From: Methyloterricola oryzae | GTDB lineage: Bacteria > Pseudomonadota > Gammaproteobacteria > Methylococcales > Methylococcaceae | Length of the DNA: 64,000 nt | Reading direction: 5' to 3' | Assembly (NCBI RefSeq): GCF_000934725.1 | Contig: NZ_JYNS01000008.1 | Location: 26,823-90,822, forward strand | Shown here: in pieces, positions 50,302 to 58,608 of the stretch | How positions within the stretch are numbered: the first letter of the stretch is position 1 | Layout: every line of letters begins with the position of its first letter | Translations under genes and position numbers: made by a program | The notes under the pieces: model-generated | Told to the model about the DNA's origin: nothing | The model's database searches: none | The model's input: only the letters and a program-made list of their open reading frames with translations

Positions 50302-51058
50302 CCGGCGTCCAGCGTTCCAGGCGACGCAGTTTGCGTTTGCCGCCTACATCCGCGATCCCGCAACCCAGCCGATTCCCGCCGGCGTCAAGCCGGAACGCAT
50401 GCGCATGTACCGGGAACTGTTCTACAACAATGTTTACAGCTTCCTGGAAAACGGCTTTCCGGTCCTGCGTAGCCTGTTGGACTACGACACGTGGAACTCA
50501 CTGGTGGGTGATTTCTTTGCCCGCCACCGGTGCACGACACCGTTATTCTCAGGGATCCCCGAAGAATTTTTGGATTACCTGCAGAACGAACGGAAGCCCG
50601 CTGAAACCGACCCGCCCTTTTTGACCGAGCTCGCCCATTACGAATGGGTGGAACTGGCGCTGGCCATCGCCGAAGGTGAACCTCCCACACTGGTGCCAGA
50701 GGCTTTGGACGACCCATTGTCGAAATCCTGGGTGCTCTCGCCGCTCGCCTGGCCATTGGCCTACCATTTCCCGGTGCATCGCATCGGAACAGACTTCCAG
50801 CCGCAGGAAGCGCCTGAAATCCCGACGTGTGTGGCGGTTTACCGCGATCGCGAGGACGCCGTGCGGTTTCTCGAAACCAATCCGGTCACCCATCGACTGC
50901 TCACCCTGTTGCGCGATGAAGGCCCCATCGAAGCGACCGACTGCCTCGCCGTCATCGCCCGCGAACTCGGGCACGCCGATGCGACGCACTTGCTGCCGCA
51001 TGGCGCTGCAATGCTAAGGGAATTGGCGGAACGGAGCCTGATCGGAGCCAGCGTCTGA
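50294..51058 (+). CDS. bufC: DUF2063 partner protein BufC/HvfC
   Basis: The 254-residue protein has the DUF2063 N-terminal domain ([40 protein letters not shown], then [15 protein letters not shown]; about 5-95) that recruits the precursor to the MNIO enzyme in related systems. The C-terminal half (about 130-250) is a separate alpha/beta-type domain. The start at 50294 is 8 nt before the bufB stop. No DoxX or ECF sigma gene accompanies this operon here. Confidence 0.87.
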   Translation: MPDRRPAFQATQFAFAAYIRDPATQPIPAGVKPERMRMYRELFYNNVYSFLENGFPVLRSLLDYDTWNSLVGDFFARHRCTTPLFSGIPEEFLDYLQNERKPAETDPPFLTELAHYEWVELALAIAEGEPPTLVPEALDDPLSKSWVLSPLAWPLAYHFPVHRIGTDFQPQEAPEIPTCVAVYRDREDAVRFLETNPVTHRLLTLLRDEGPIEATDCLAVIARELGHADATHLLPHGAAMLRELAERSLIGASV

Positions 51059-51068
51059 AAGCGCGCCA

Positions 51069-51087
51069 TACGCGTCTTGCGCGCGTA
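51069..51087. terminator. hairpin between convergent bufC and ccmI
   Basis: TACGCG (51069-51074) pairs with CGCGTA (51082-51087) around a 7-nt loop. It lies 11 nt after the bufC stop, before ccmI on the other strand, and is followed by an AT-rich stretch (CACCATTTGTAG). A weak bidirectional terminator. Confidence 0.35.
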
Positions 51088-51110
51088 GCACCATTTGTAG
51101 CTAGCCAGCC

Positions 51111-52328
51111 TCAGCGAACTTCTTCGCCAATCTCCACGGAATAGGTCTTGCCGTTCTCAACTTTCGTGGGCGGGTTAAGACCCTGCAAATCGCCGGGTGC
51201 CGGCAAGGCCTTCCCAGTCTTGGAGACGCGCGCGCCGATGACCAGTTCCTCGAAAGCGGAAATGTTCATGCCCTGCACCATGCCCATGGTGTCGTCCAGA
51301 GTGACCTCCAGGGGTAATTCGCTGACCTGACGCTTGGCGATAGCCAGGGGCATGGGCGGGCCGCTGGCGGCGCGGGCGAAGACGAACACGGTGTCCCCAG
51401 GCGCCGCCTTGGATTTAAGAGCAGGCGCCAAGCTCACTTTAACCTGGATCGTTTTCTGCGGCTGACCGGCATCCGGCGCGCTTGCCTCGGCCTGGTTCTC
51501 CGTCTCGGCGGGAGCACCTTTCAGCTTGGCGATGACACCAGCCACGAATTGGCCGTCTTCACTGCCAGCAGGAAACTGCGACTTCAGTTTTTCCAGGTAG
51601 GCGAGGGCCTTGTCAGTCTCACCCCGCTCCGATGCCGCCGCCGCGGCTACCCAGAGTCCGTTGCGGTGCTGAGGGTCGACCGCCAGAATCTCGTCAGCCA
51701 TTTCCGCTGGCCGGCCCTTGAAGGTGCCGCCGTTGGCCTGCGCCAGGGCTTCCGCGTAATAGCCTTTAATATCCAGGCTCTTCGGATCGAGCGCAAGAGC
51801 ACGCTCATAGGCTGCCACCGCCTTATCGTATTGCTCGATCTGGCCATAAGAACGGGCCAGCAATAGCCAGCCCTTGAGATCATTGGGCTCTTTTTCCAGG
51901 CGCTGGGCGAGCCGCTCCACCATGACCTCCAGTTCAGCCGCCATCCCTTGCGCCTCGGCATTGGCTTGCGGAGCGGCGCTGAAATCGGACAGATCGGGTC
52001 GCCCCAACTGCGAATAGAGGACGTAGGCAACCACAGGCACGATCGCCAGGGCAACCAGGAAAACACCCCGGCCACTGGTGCTGGAGGTTTTAGCCGGTGA
52101 CTCCGCCAGCGCCAGATCACTCAGCAACTCGCGGTCCAGTTCGGCCTCCAGGCCTGCAGCATCCTCCCCGGTATCACCCAGAATCTCTTCCCGCCGTTGC
52201 CGGTGCAGCTCGAGATTGAGCCTCTGACGGTTCACGGCCTCGCTCATCACCCTCCCGCGCAGAGCGGGAACAAACAGAGCATAGGCAACCGCTAGCAGCA
52301 GGGCCGCCACAATCCAAAATGCGAGCAT
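51111..52328 (-). CDS. ccmI: cytochrome c maturation protein CcmI (CycH)
   Basis: CcmI presents apocytochrome c to the heme ligation complex. The 405-residue protein has two membrane segments (about 1-20 and 95-113), a cytoplasmic loop between them, TPR repeats at about 150-260 (DLKGWLLLARSYGQIEQYDK, KAVAAYERALALDPKSLD) and a C-terminal periplasmic domain (VSLAPALKSKAAPGDTVFVF). It is the last gene of the ccm run. Confidence 0.9.
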   Translation of the reverse strand: MLAFWIVAALLLAVAYALFVPALRGRVMSEAVNRQRLNLELHRQRREEILGDTGEDAAGLEAELDRELLSDLALAESPAKTSSTSGRGVFLVALAIVPVVAYVLYSQLGRPDLSDFSAAPQANAEAQGMAAELEVMVERLAQRLEKEPNDLKGWLLLARSYGQIEQYDKAVAAYERALALDPKSLDIKGYYAEALAQANGGTFKGRPAEMADEILAVDPQHRNGLWVAAAAASERGETDKALAYLEKLKSQFPAGSEDGQFVAGVIAKLKGAPAETENQAEASAPDAGQPQKTIQVKVSLAPALKSKAAPGDTVFVFARAASGPPMPLAIAKRQVSELPLEVTLDDTMGMVQGMNISAFEELVIGARVSKTGKALPAPGDLQGLNPPTKVENGKTYSVEIGEEVR

Positions 52329-52334
52329 GGAAGT

Positions 52335-52796
52335 CTAACCTTCGATCTTGTTCTTGAGTTCCTGCAGGCGCCTGCTTTCCTCGTCAGAAAGTGGAGCAGC
52401 CTCATGCGCGCGCAGCTGGCTTCGGCGCCTTGCCTGCCGGATCAGGAAAACGATACCAACAGCGAGGAGAATGAAAGGCCCGACCCAGAGCAGGGTTGTA
52501 TTGGCTTTCAAGGGCGGGCGATAAAGGACGAAATCGCCATAGCGATCCACCAGAAACTGGGCGGCCTCACTTTCGCTTTTACCGCCCTGAATGATGCCGT
52601 AGACCTCATCGCGCAGGTCCTTAGCCAAGTCCGCATCGGAGTCAGCCAGAGACTGGTTCTGGCAAACCAGGCAGCGCAATTCCTTGATGAGATTCTCATA
52701 GCGCTGCTGCTTGGCGGGGTCATCGAACTGCCGGATCTCCGTGGCATGCGCCGACAGCGCGGCGCACAGCGCCACAAGCGTTAACCAGATCCTCAC
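52335..52796 (-). CDS. ccmH: cytochrome c maturation protein CcmH (CycL)
   Basis: CcmH is a thiol-disulfide factor that keeps apocytochrome CXXCH cysteines reduced. The 153-residue protein has a signal-type N-terminus, the active-site pair LRCLVCQNQSL (C42, C45) and a C-terminal membrane helix at about 105-125 (WVGPFILLAVGIVFLI). It overlaps ccmG by 4 nt. Its length is that of the short CcmH type, matching the separate CcmI here. Confidence 0.94.
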   Translation of the reverse strand: MRIWLTLVALCAALSAHATEIRQFDDPAKQQRYENLIKELRCLVCQNQSLADSDADLAKDLRDEVYGIIQGGKSESEAAQFLVDRYGDFVLYRPPLKANTTLLWVGPFILLAVGIVFLIRQARRRSQLRAHEAAPLSDEESRRLQELKNKIEG

Positions 52797-53329
52797 GATG
52801 CCGCCCCTTCCTGCTGCAGGTTACGGATGAGCGGCAGCAGGGTTTTCTCCAAGACCTCCTCGGTCAAAGGGCCGGTGAGCTTGTAGCGTATGATTCCCTG
52901 CTTGTCGATGACAAAGGTCTCGGGCACTCCGTAGACACCAAAATCAATGGCGACCCGTCCATCCTCATCGAAGGCGCTGGCGACGTAGGGATTACCCAGC
53001 TTGCTCAACCACCCTAGAGCCGCATCCCGCTCATCCTTGTAGTCCAGGCCATACACGGGGACGATGTTGCGCTTCGAGAGGCTCACCAGCAGGGGATGCT
53101 CCTGCCGGCAGGAGACGCACCACGAAGCCCAGACATTGAGCAGACTCACCTGCCCCTTGAAATCCTGAGTGCCCAGCGTCCTGGCAGGGTCACCCACCTG
53201 GGGCAGCGAAAATGTCGGGGCCGGCTTGCCGATGAAAGGAGACGGAACCTCCCGGGGATCCAGGGTCAGCCCTATACCCAGAAAAACGACAAGACCTAGG
53301 AAAACGAATAGGGGTATGAGAAAGCGCAT
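52793..53329 (-). CDS. ccmG: thioredoxin-like protein CcmG/DsbE
   Basis: A membrane-anchored thioredoxin that reduces CcmH or apocytochrome in the periplasm. The 178-residue protein has an N-terminal anchor (about 3-23) and the active site NVWASWCVSCRQEHPLL near 65-80, CVSC instead of the usual CPTC. GVYGVPETFVIDKQG, with the conserved cis-proline, is near 130. Between ccmG and ccmF lies fliW instead of direct contact. Confidence 0.92.
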   Translation of the reverse strand: MRFLIPLFVFLGLVVFLGIGLTLDPREVPSPFIGKPAPTFSLPQVGDPARTLGTQDFKGQVSLLNVWASWCVSCRQEHPLLVSLSKRNIVPVYGLDYKDERDAALGWLSKLGNPYVASAFDEDGRVAIDFGVYGVPETFVIDKQGIIRYKLTGPLTEEVLEKTLLPLIRNLQQEGAAS

Positions 53330-53347
53330 GATGAAATGGGTCGGGCC

Positions 53348-53812
53348 TCAGCGCACCTTGAATTCGATGGAACTAGATTTTTCGCGCACGGTGATGGTGG
53401 GCTCGATGTCGCCCAGCACCTTCTGCAGCCCTTTCAGGCTTTTGACGTTGATGACCAGGGGAGACTTGAACGAGCCCTTGACCGCAGCGGAGCCCTGCTC
53501 ACTGGCCGTGTCCTCACGGTATAGCAGGATGAGCAGCAGGATATCCTCGGGCGATGCAGGACCGATCAAGCCTTCCTCTTCGTCAGTCAGGACAAAGTCA
53601 AAATTGATGCCGAAAACCGTGGGATCGGCGACAGAAAACATCACATCCGGCTGATCCAACGACTGCAGCCAATAGACCACGGGGTTGCTGCCCTCCTGGT
53701 GAAACAGCTTGAATTGCTTGCATTCCTCGAATCCTGGCAAACCGCGCGGAAACTGGATGGCAGTACTCGGATCGACGACCTGTTCCCCAAAAACCGCTGT
53801 CTTGACTAGCAT
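53348..53812 (-). CDS. fliW: flagellar assembly factor / CsrA antagonist FliW
   Basis: FliW binds flagellin and, when free, CsrA, lifting CsrA repression of flagellin translation. The 154-residue protein spans the family: DPSTAIQFPRGLPGFEECKQ near 15-35, VMFSVADPTVFG near 60 and SFKSPLVINVKSLKGLQKVL near 110-130. It has its own strong Shine-Dalgarno (AAAGGAG, 8 nt spacing). Neither csrA nor flagellin genes are in the window. Placement between ccmF and ccmG is unusual. Confidence 0.9.
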   Translation of the reverse strand: MLVKTAVFGEQVVDPSTAIQFPRGLPGFEECKQFKLFHQEGSNPVVYWLQSLDQPDVMFSVADPTVFGINFDFVLTDEEEGLIGPASPEDILLLILLYREDTASEQGSAAVKGSFKSPLVINVKSLKGLQKVLGDIEPTITVREKSSSIEFKVR

Positions 53813-53919
53813 GGTGGCACTCCTTTAGTCCTGATTGACATTAAAGACGACTGATTTCCGCATTGAATAGCCTCAAGAGGATAAAAGTCGTCCATTTACC
53901 GCGCTTTTGCAAGTAATCC

Positions 53920-55905
53920 CTACCGCGCCGCCGCCCCGGCCTCGAGCGTATTGTCCCGCACGGTTTCCACGCGGCGAACCATCAATCGGTACCGCCTGTC
54001 GCTTGCCGAAAGCAAGCCGCCGGCCACCATGAACAGGCCGCCCAGCCATACCCAACGCATGAAAGGCTTGTAATACACCCGCACGCTCCATGCCCCCTGA
54101 TCAAGTTGCTCGCCCATGGCGACGTAGAGGTCGCGGAACCAGCCGGGGTCTATGGCCGCCTCGGTCATGGTGTTGCGCTGGACCCGATAGAAGCGCTTCT
54201 GCGGCTTCAGTTCGTCGTCGACGGCCCCATTCTTTAGCACCGTGAAGCGACCTTCCTTCGCACGGTAATTCGGGCCTGTGACATCGGAAATGCCCTCGAA
54301 CCTGAACGTGTAGGCCCCAAGTTCGGCCGAATCCCCAGGCGCCAGTCGCACAACCTTTTCCTGGCTGTAATGGTTGGACATGACCACACCCACCAGAAAC
54401 ACCGCAGCGCCCAGATGCGCGGCAGTCATGCCGTAAACACTCGGCGACTGAGCGCGAAAACCGGCCAGCAAGGAGTCGCGGGTTCGAACACGGCCATACA
54501 ACGAGAGTAATTGGGTACTCGCCAGCCAGATGGCCATGCCCAAGCCTGCCATAGTGGCGTAATCGTCCTCGTCGAGCCATAGCCAAACCAGGCCCCATCC
54601 GAGCATCAGGCTGAAATCGAGCAGATAGCGCACCCGCTGAAATAGCGCTCTCACGCTGCCGCTGCGCCAAGGCACCATGGGTGCCACGCCAGCCAGAAGG
54701 AATATGGGAGCCATCACTGGCGCGAAGACAGCCGTAAAATAAGGTGGGCCCACGGAAATCTTGCCCAGCTTGAGCGCATCCAGAATCAGCGGGTACAGTG
54801 TCCCCAGGAGTATGCTCCCCGCCGCCGTGACCAGCAGGATGTTGTTGAGCAGCAGCAGGTTCTCCCGTGAAACCAATTCATAATGTGCGTTGTCTCGCAC
54901 GGTGGGCACGCGGAGGGCGTACAGCAGCAGGGAGCCGCCCACAACGATGGCCAGGAAGATCAGTATGAACAGGCCGCGAGCCGGATCCGACGCGAAGGCA
55001 TGCACTGACGTCAAGACACCGGAGCGAACCAGGAAAGTCCCCAGCAGGCTCAGCGAAAACGCGAACAGGGCCAACAGCACCGTCCAAGCCTTGAAAGCGC
55101 CTCGCTTCTCCGTCACCGCCAGGGAATGCAGCAAGGCCGTCGCCACCAGCCAGGGCATGAAGGAAGCGTTTTCCACTGGATCCCAGAACCACCAGCCCCC
55201 CCATCCCAGTTCGTAGTATGCCCACCATGACCCCAGGGTGATGCCGAAAGTCAGAAACACCCAGGCCACCAGGGTCCAGGGGCGCGACCAGCGGGCCCAA
55301 GCTGAATCCAGGGAACCTCCCAGCAAGGCCGCGATGGCAAAGCTGAAGGCCACGCTCAAACCCACGTAGCCCATGTACAGCATGGGCGGATGGATGGTCA
55401 TGCCGAAGTCCTGCAGCAGCGGATTCAGGTCATTGCCCTCAACGGGCGCGGGAACGACCCGCTCAAACGGATTGGAGGTCAGCAGAATGAACAACTGGAT
55501 GCCGATACTCACCAGCCCCATGACACCCAAGACACGGGCCAGCATCTCCTCGGTAAGGCTGCGGCTGAACAAGGTCACAGCGAAAGTCCAAAGCCCCAGG
55601 ATGAAGGCCCACAGCAACATGGAACCCTCGTGTGCACCCCACACCGCGGAGATGCGGTAATAGAGAGGCAGCGCGCTGTTGGAATTGCGCGCTACGTAGG
55701 CCACGGAGAAATCGTTGTTCACGAAGCTCAAGGCCAGACAAAACATGGATGCCGCTAGAAACAGGAACTGGGCCCGCCCCGCCGGCCGCGCAACTGCCAT
55801 CCAGATCGGCACGCCCTTCTCAGCCCCCATCAGAGGAAACACGACCTGCAGCAGCGCCATCATGAAGGCCATGATCAACGCGATATGTCCCAGTTCCGCG
55901 ATCAT
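53920..55905 (-). CDS. ccmF: heme lyase subunit CcmF
   Basis: CcmF, with CcmH and CcmI, transfers heme from CcmE to apocytochrome c. The 661-residue protein has about 14 membrane helices, the periplasmic tryptophan-rich WWD motif WGGWWFWDPVENASFMPWL (near 230-248) and conserved membrane histidines (for example near MTIHPPMLYMGYVG). It overlaps ccmE by 4 nt. Downstream is a 107-bp gap before fliW that holds an inverted repeat of GACGACT/AGTCGTC 33 nt apart. Confidence 0.94.
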   Translation of the reverse strand: MIAELGHIALIMAFMMALLQVVFPLMGAEKGVPIWMAVARPAGRAQFLFLAASMFCLALSFVNNDFSVAYVARNSNSALPLYYRISAVWGAHEGSMLLWAFILGLWTFAVTLFSRSLTEEMLARVLGVMGLVSIGIQLFILLTSNPFERVVPAPVEGNDLNPLLQDFGMTIHPPMLYMGYVGLSVAFSFAIAALLGGSLDSAWARWSRPWTLVAWVFLTFGITLGSWWAYYELGWGGWWFWDPVENASFMPWLVATALLHSLAVTEKRGAFKAWTVLLALFAFSLSLLGTFLVRSGVLTSVHAFASDPARGLFILIFLAIVVGGSLLLYALRVPTVRDNAHYELVSRENLLLLNNILLVTAAGSILLGTLYPLILDALKLGKISVGPPYFTAVFAPVMAPIFLLAGVAPMVPWRSGSVRALFQRVRYLLDFSLMLGWGLVWLWLDEDDYATMAGLGMAIWLASTQLLSLYGRVRTRDSLLAGFRAQSPSVYGMTAAHLGAAVFLVGVVMSNHYSQEKVVRLAPGDSAELGAYTFRFEGISDVTGPNYRAKEGRFTVLKNGAVDDELKPQKRFYRVQRNTMTEAAIDPGWFRDLYVAMGEQLDQGAWSVRVYYKPFMRWVWLGGLFMVAGGLLSASDRRYRLMVRRVETVRDNTLEAGAAAR

Positions 55906-56354
55906 TTCTGGTAGTCCTTGTAACTCGTGGGCATCTGGCCGCTCTTTTTCAGCGCCTCGCCAACTTCCGGCGGCATGTAGTTTTCATCATGTTTGGCCAA
56001 GACTTCAGAGGCGGTGAATACACCGCTTTCGTCCATCTGCCCGATGGAAATGATGCCCTGTCCCTCGCGGAACAGGTCCGGCAAAATGCCGCTGTAGACC
56101 ACCGGCACGGTCGCCGTTCCGTCGGTTACGCTGAAATGGACCGTGACCCCCTCGGAACGTTTGACGCTGCCCGCCACCACCAAGCCGCCCACGCGAAAGG
56201 GATAGCCTTTTGGCGCCTCTCCGGCGGCAACCTGGGAGGGCGTATAGAAGTACAGCAGGTTCTTCTGAAACGCGGTAAGCCCCAAAAAAGCCGCCACCGC
56301 AACACCTGCCACCATCAACCCGACCAGGGACATGCGTTTTTGCCGTGGCGTCAT
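55902..56354 (-). CDS. ccmE: cytochrome c-type biogenesis heme chaperone CcmE
   Basis: CcmE covalently carries heme to CcmF. The 150-residue protein has an N-terminal anchor helix and the heme-binding histidine H122 in LAKHDENYMPPEV, with Y126 conserved. The start at 56354 (MTPRQKRMSLVG) is chosen because it overlaps the ccmD stop (ATGA) and matches the family; the frame extends further upstream through ccmD DNA. Confidence 0.94.
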   Translation of the reverse strand: MTPRQKRMSLVGLMVAGVAVAAFLGLTAFQKNLLYFYTPSQVAAGEAPKGYPFRVGGLVVAGSVKRSEGVTVHFSVTDGTATVPVVYSGILPDLFREGQGIISIGQMDESGVFTASEVLAKHDENYMPPEVGEALKKSGQMPTSYKDYQK

Positions 56355-56521
56355 GAGCGGCCTCGTGTCTGTTTCAGCATGCGTCGGATGCTGTCTCGCA
56401 CCTCGGACTTGCGGCGCCAAGGCAAGACTAGATTGAAAACCAGCATGGCGAATACCAGGCCATAGGACGTCCAGACATAGAAGGCGTAGCCGCCCATGGA
56501 AAAGAATTGCTCAAAGTTCAT
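56351..56521 (-). CDS. ccmD: heme exporter accessory protein CcmD
   Basis: A 56-residue protein, short but typical of CcmD: MNFEQFFSMGGYAFYVWTSY, one membrane helix (GLVFAMLVFNLVLPW) and a basic tail RRKSEVRDSIRRMLK. CcmD helps release holo-CcmE from CcmABC. Its stop overlaps the ccmE start. The ccmA, ccmB and ccmC genes, which normally precede it, are not present upstream here. Confidence 0.87.
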   Translation of the reverse strand: MNFEQFFSMGGYAFYVWTSYGLVFAMLVFNLVLPWRRKSEVRDSIRRMLKQTRGRS

Positions 56522-56603
56522 TCTGCACTATCGGTCAAATTGGAATATCCCTATTGCAAAGATTAAAGATGGCTGCCCGTCTGCCCCGGAAAAGCAGGTT
56601 TAT

Positions 56604-56617
56604 TCCGAAGTTTCGGA
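56604..56617 (-). terminator. hairpin after the RTX-repeat gene
   Basis: TCCGAA and TTCGGA pair with a 2-nt loop just after the stop of the minus-strand RTX gene, followed (reading on the minus strand) by ATAAACCTGCTTTT. It would separate that gene from ccmD. Confidence 0.4.
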
Positions 56618-56622
56618 CAGGC

Positions 56623-57273
56623 CTAGGGTGTCAACTGGCAATTCTGATAGACCAGCGGGATGGTGCCAAAACAGGTGTTCTTGCCCTTGCCGCCATCGAC
56701 CTCGATATCGTCGGAACTGATGAACAACTTGTCATTCCCTGCATTGCCGAAAATCCGGTCACTGCCGGCACTCCCCACAACTGAATCGGCGCCGTTATTT
56801 CCACTCAATACGTCATTGCCGCCGTCACCGTCTATGGAGTCTTTTCCATTGCCCCCGGCTATGGAATCGTTGCCTTCGTCACCATAGATGAAGTCATTGC
56901 CGTTTTTTCCCTTCAGTTGATCGTTGCCCAGGCCTCCATTAATCACATCGATCCCGTTATCTCCGGAAATGAAGTCATCACCGTCGCCACCGTCGATCGT
57001 GTCGTCACCGTTATCGCCATAGATTTGGTCATTACCGGCACCGCCGCTGATGGAGTCATTACCACCCTGCCCGCAGATCAGGTCATTACCACCGTTTCCA
57101 TTGATGGAATCACGCTTGCTGGTGCCGATGATCACATCGTCGCCTTCCGTCCCGGTCACACCGGTGACTGTAGCTTCGCGCCCCTGACACTTCGGCGCTG
57201 CCAACGCCGTATCGGTAGCCAGAAAGAGCAACAACGCGGCCGCCATGGCTGCCGGGAATGTCCTTGACGTCAT
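56623..57273 (-). CDS. exported calcium-binding protein with RTX nonapeptide repeats
   Basis: The 216-residue product has a Sec signal peptide (MTSRTFPAAMAAALLLFLAT, cleaved near ALA) and about 14 tandem glycine/aspartate nonapeptides of the type GGAGNDQIY and GDEGNDSIAG filling residues about 45-180, a calcium-binding beta-roll. A short tail has two cysteines (NTCFGT, YQNCQ). RTX proteins are usually secreted by type I systems from a C-terminal signal, so the Sec signal is unusual. The start at 57273 follows GAGG; an ATG at 57291 has no ribosome site. No type I exporter genes nearby. Confidence 0.82.
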   Translation of the reverse strand: MTSRTFPAAMAAALLLFLATDTALAAPKCQGREATVTGVTGTEGDDVIIGTSKRDSINGNGGNDLICGQGGNDSISGGAGNDQIYGDNGDDTIDGGDGDDFISGDNGIDVINGGLGNDQLKGKNGNDFIYGDEGNDSIAGGNGKDSIDGDGGNDVLSGNNGADSVVGSAGSDRIFGNAGNDKLFISSDDIEVDGGKGKNTCFGTIPLVYQNCQLTP

Positions 57274-57355
57274 AGGTAAGAACCTCAGCATTGAGTTAGT
57301 TAAAGTTCTGGGATTGATGATCTAGTAATTAGGTTCAAAATCCGGTGAGCCGCAT

Positions 57356-57913
57356 TCAGCACTCGCCCGGAATGCGGTGCGCCTCCGGCACCACATCTTC
57401 GGTATGCAGGTTGAAAACCCCATTGCGGCGGTCAGCGAAAAAATACCTGAGAGACCGCCGCACGGTCTCGAATGCAATTTCATTCCATGGAACCTCAGCC
57501 TCCAGAAACAGCCGCGTGTCCAGACTTTCCGCGCCGGGTGAAAACCGCTTTGCCACCATCCGGGCGTGATAAAACACGTAGACTTGGGAGATGTGCGGCA
57601 AGCTGAAAAGGCTCTGCAGCCCAGTAATCTCCACTTCCACGTTTGCTTCCTCGAAGGCCTCGCGCATGGCCGCGTGACTCAGGGTCTCGCCCTGTTCCAT
57701 GAAACCCGCGGGCAGGGTCCACAAACCTTTGCGGGGCTCGATGGCCCGGCGGCAGAGCAGCACGTGATCCCCCCAGACCGGAATGCAGCCGGCAATGATC
57801 TTCGGGTTGTGGTAATGGATGGCTCCACAGGCATCGCAAATATGCCGCGGCCTATCGTCACCCTCAGGCACCCCTACACGCACAGGGGATCCACAGTGAC
57901 TGCAAAAATTCAC
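57356..57913 (-). CDS. Nudix hydrolase with N-terminal zinc ribbon
   Basis: A 185-residue protein: a zinc ribbon with two CxxC pairs (FCSHCG at residues 3-8, ICDACG near 25-30), then a Nudix domain with box GFMEQGETLSHAAMREAFEE near 70-89. The last glycine of the canonical box is replaced by Ala/Asn, but metal-binding Glu residues are present. Zinc-ribbon Nudix proteins include NADH pyrophosphatase-like enzymes; the substrate cannot be fixed. rsd lies just upstream on the same strand (15 bp). Confidence 0.85.
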   Translation of the reverse strand: MNFCSHCGSPVRVGVPEGDDRPRHICDACGAIHYHNPKIIAGCIPVWGDHVLLCRRAIEPRKGLWTLPAGFMEQGETLSHAAMREAFEEANVEVEITGLQSLFSLPHISQVYVFYHARMVAKRFSPGAESLDTRLFLEAEVPWNEIAFETVRRSLRYFFADRRNGVFNLHTEDVVPEAHRIPGEC

Positions 57914-57928
57914 AAGTTGCCGTCCACT

Positions 57929-58369
57929 TCAGGCCATCAGGCTCCGAATCAACTGGTCTTCCAGCTCAAACCGGGCCGCCAATTCTTCCCCCAACTTGGA
58001 CAGGTCCTGAGCCAATGTTCTGCGCAAGGTGTCGCCCTCGACCCTTTCATAGGTGTCGTTGAACTGCACCGCCGCCTCCGTAGCCGCCGAAAGGCGAGGA
58101 TAAATTTTCTCCGCCACTTCAAGAACACGCTGGCGGCGCTCACTTCCATCGCCCAGGCGCTGAAAGATTCCAAAGTGCGCCAAGGAGACATAGTCGATCA
58201 GTACTTGGCAGAATTGCTGGACTAGGATCTCCAAGGGTTGCTCCGCCTGGAAAGGCTGCATCTCGGCAATATGGCTGTAGACGGACCAAACTTCCTTTCT
58301 CTCATCCAGCAATTCCTGTACCAGTTTATTCGTTTGCTGGCGGCGCTCGCTAAGACTTTGAGTAATCAT
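57929..58369 (-). CDS. rsd: Rsd/AlgQ family anti-sigma-70 regulator
   Basis: The 146-residue helical protein has the family hallmark FCQVLIDYVSLAHFGIFQRL at about 52-71, close to the enterobacterial FCQSLVDYLSAGHFSIYERI. Rsd binds free sigma-70 and so favours alternative sigma factors in stationary phase; AlgQ in Pseudomonas affects alginate and siderophores. RNA polymerase binding cannot be seen in sequence. The gene is upstream of the zinc-ribbon Nudix gene and divergent from purD. Confidence 0.85.
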   Translation of the reverse strand: MITQSLSERRQQTNKLVQELLDERKEVWSVYSHIAEMQPFQAEQPLEILVQQFCQVLIDYVSLAHFGIFQRLGDGSERRQRVLEVAEKIYPRLSAATEAAVQFNDTYERVEGDTLRRTLAQDLSKLGEELAARFELEDQLIRSLMA

Positions 58370-58608
58370 GGCATCCTATTCTACGATGAGGAAACTCGGC
58401 ATACTTTATGCCATACTGCCGGACAGAACAATTGTCCCGGCCAATAAAGCCGCACACTGCGGCCGTCTGACGACGGACGTGGCACGTTGTAGCGAACACT
58501 CTTAACGGCGACATTTTTGCGCCTCCCGCGATAAAATGGGCGTCGAATCACTCGGCTCGTCATGGCTGGCGACGGCTGGCATCCTAAAAGAATTACAAAG
58601 GTTTCCCT

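Noticed and set aside
57332..57343. GGTTCAAAATCC, similar to a tRNA T-loop
   Set aside because: It has an extra A, and no acceptor stem or anticodon arm surrounds it.
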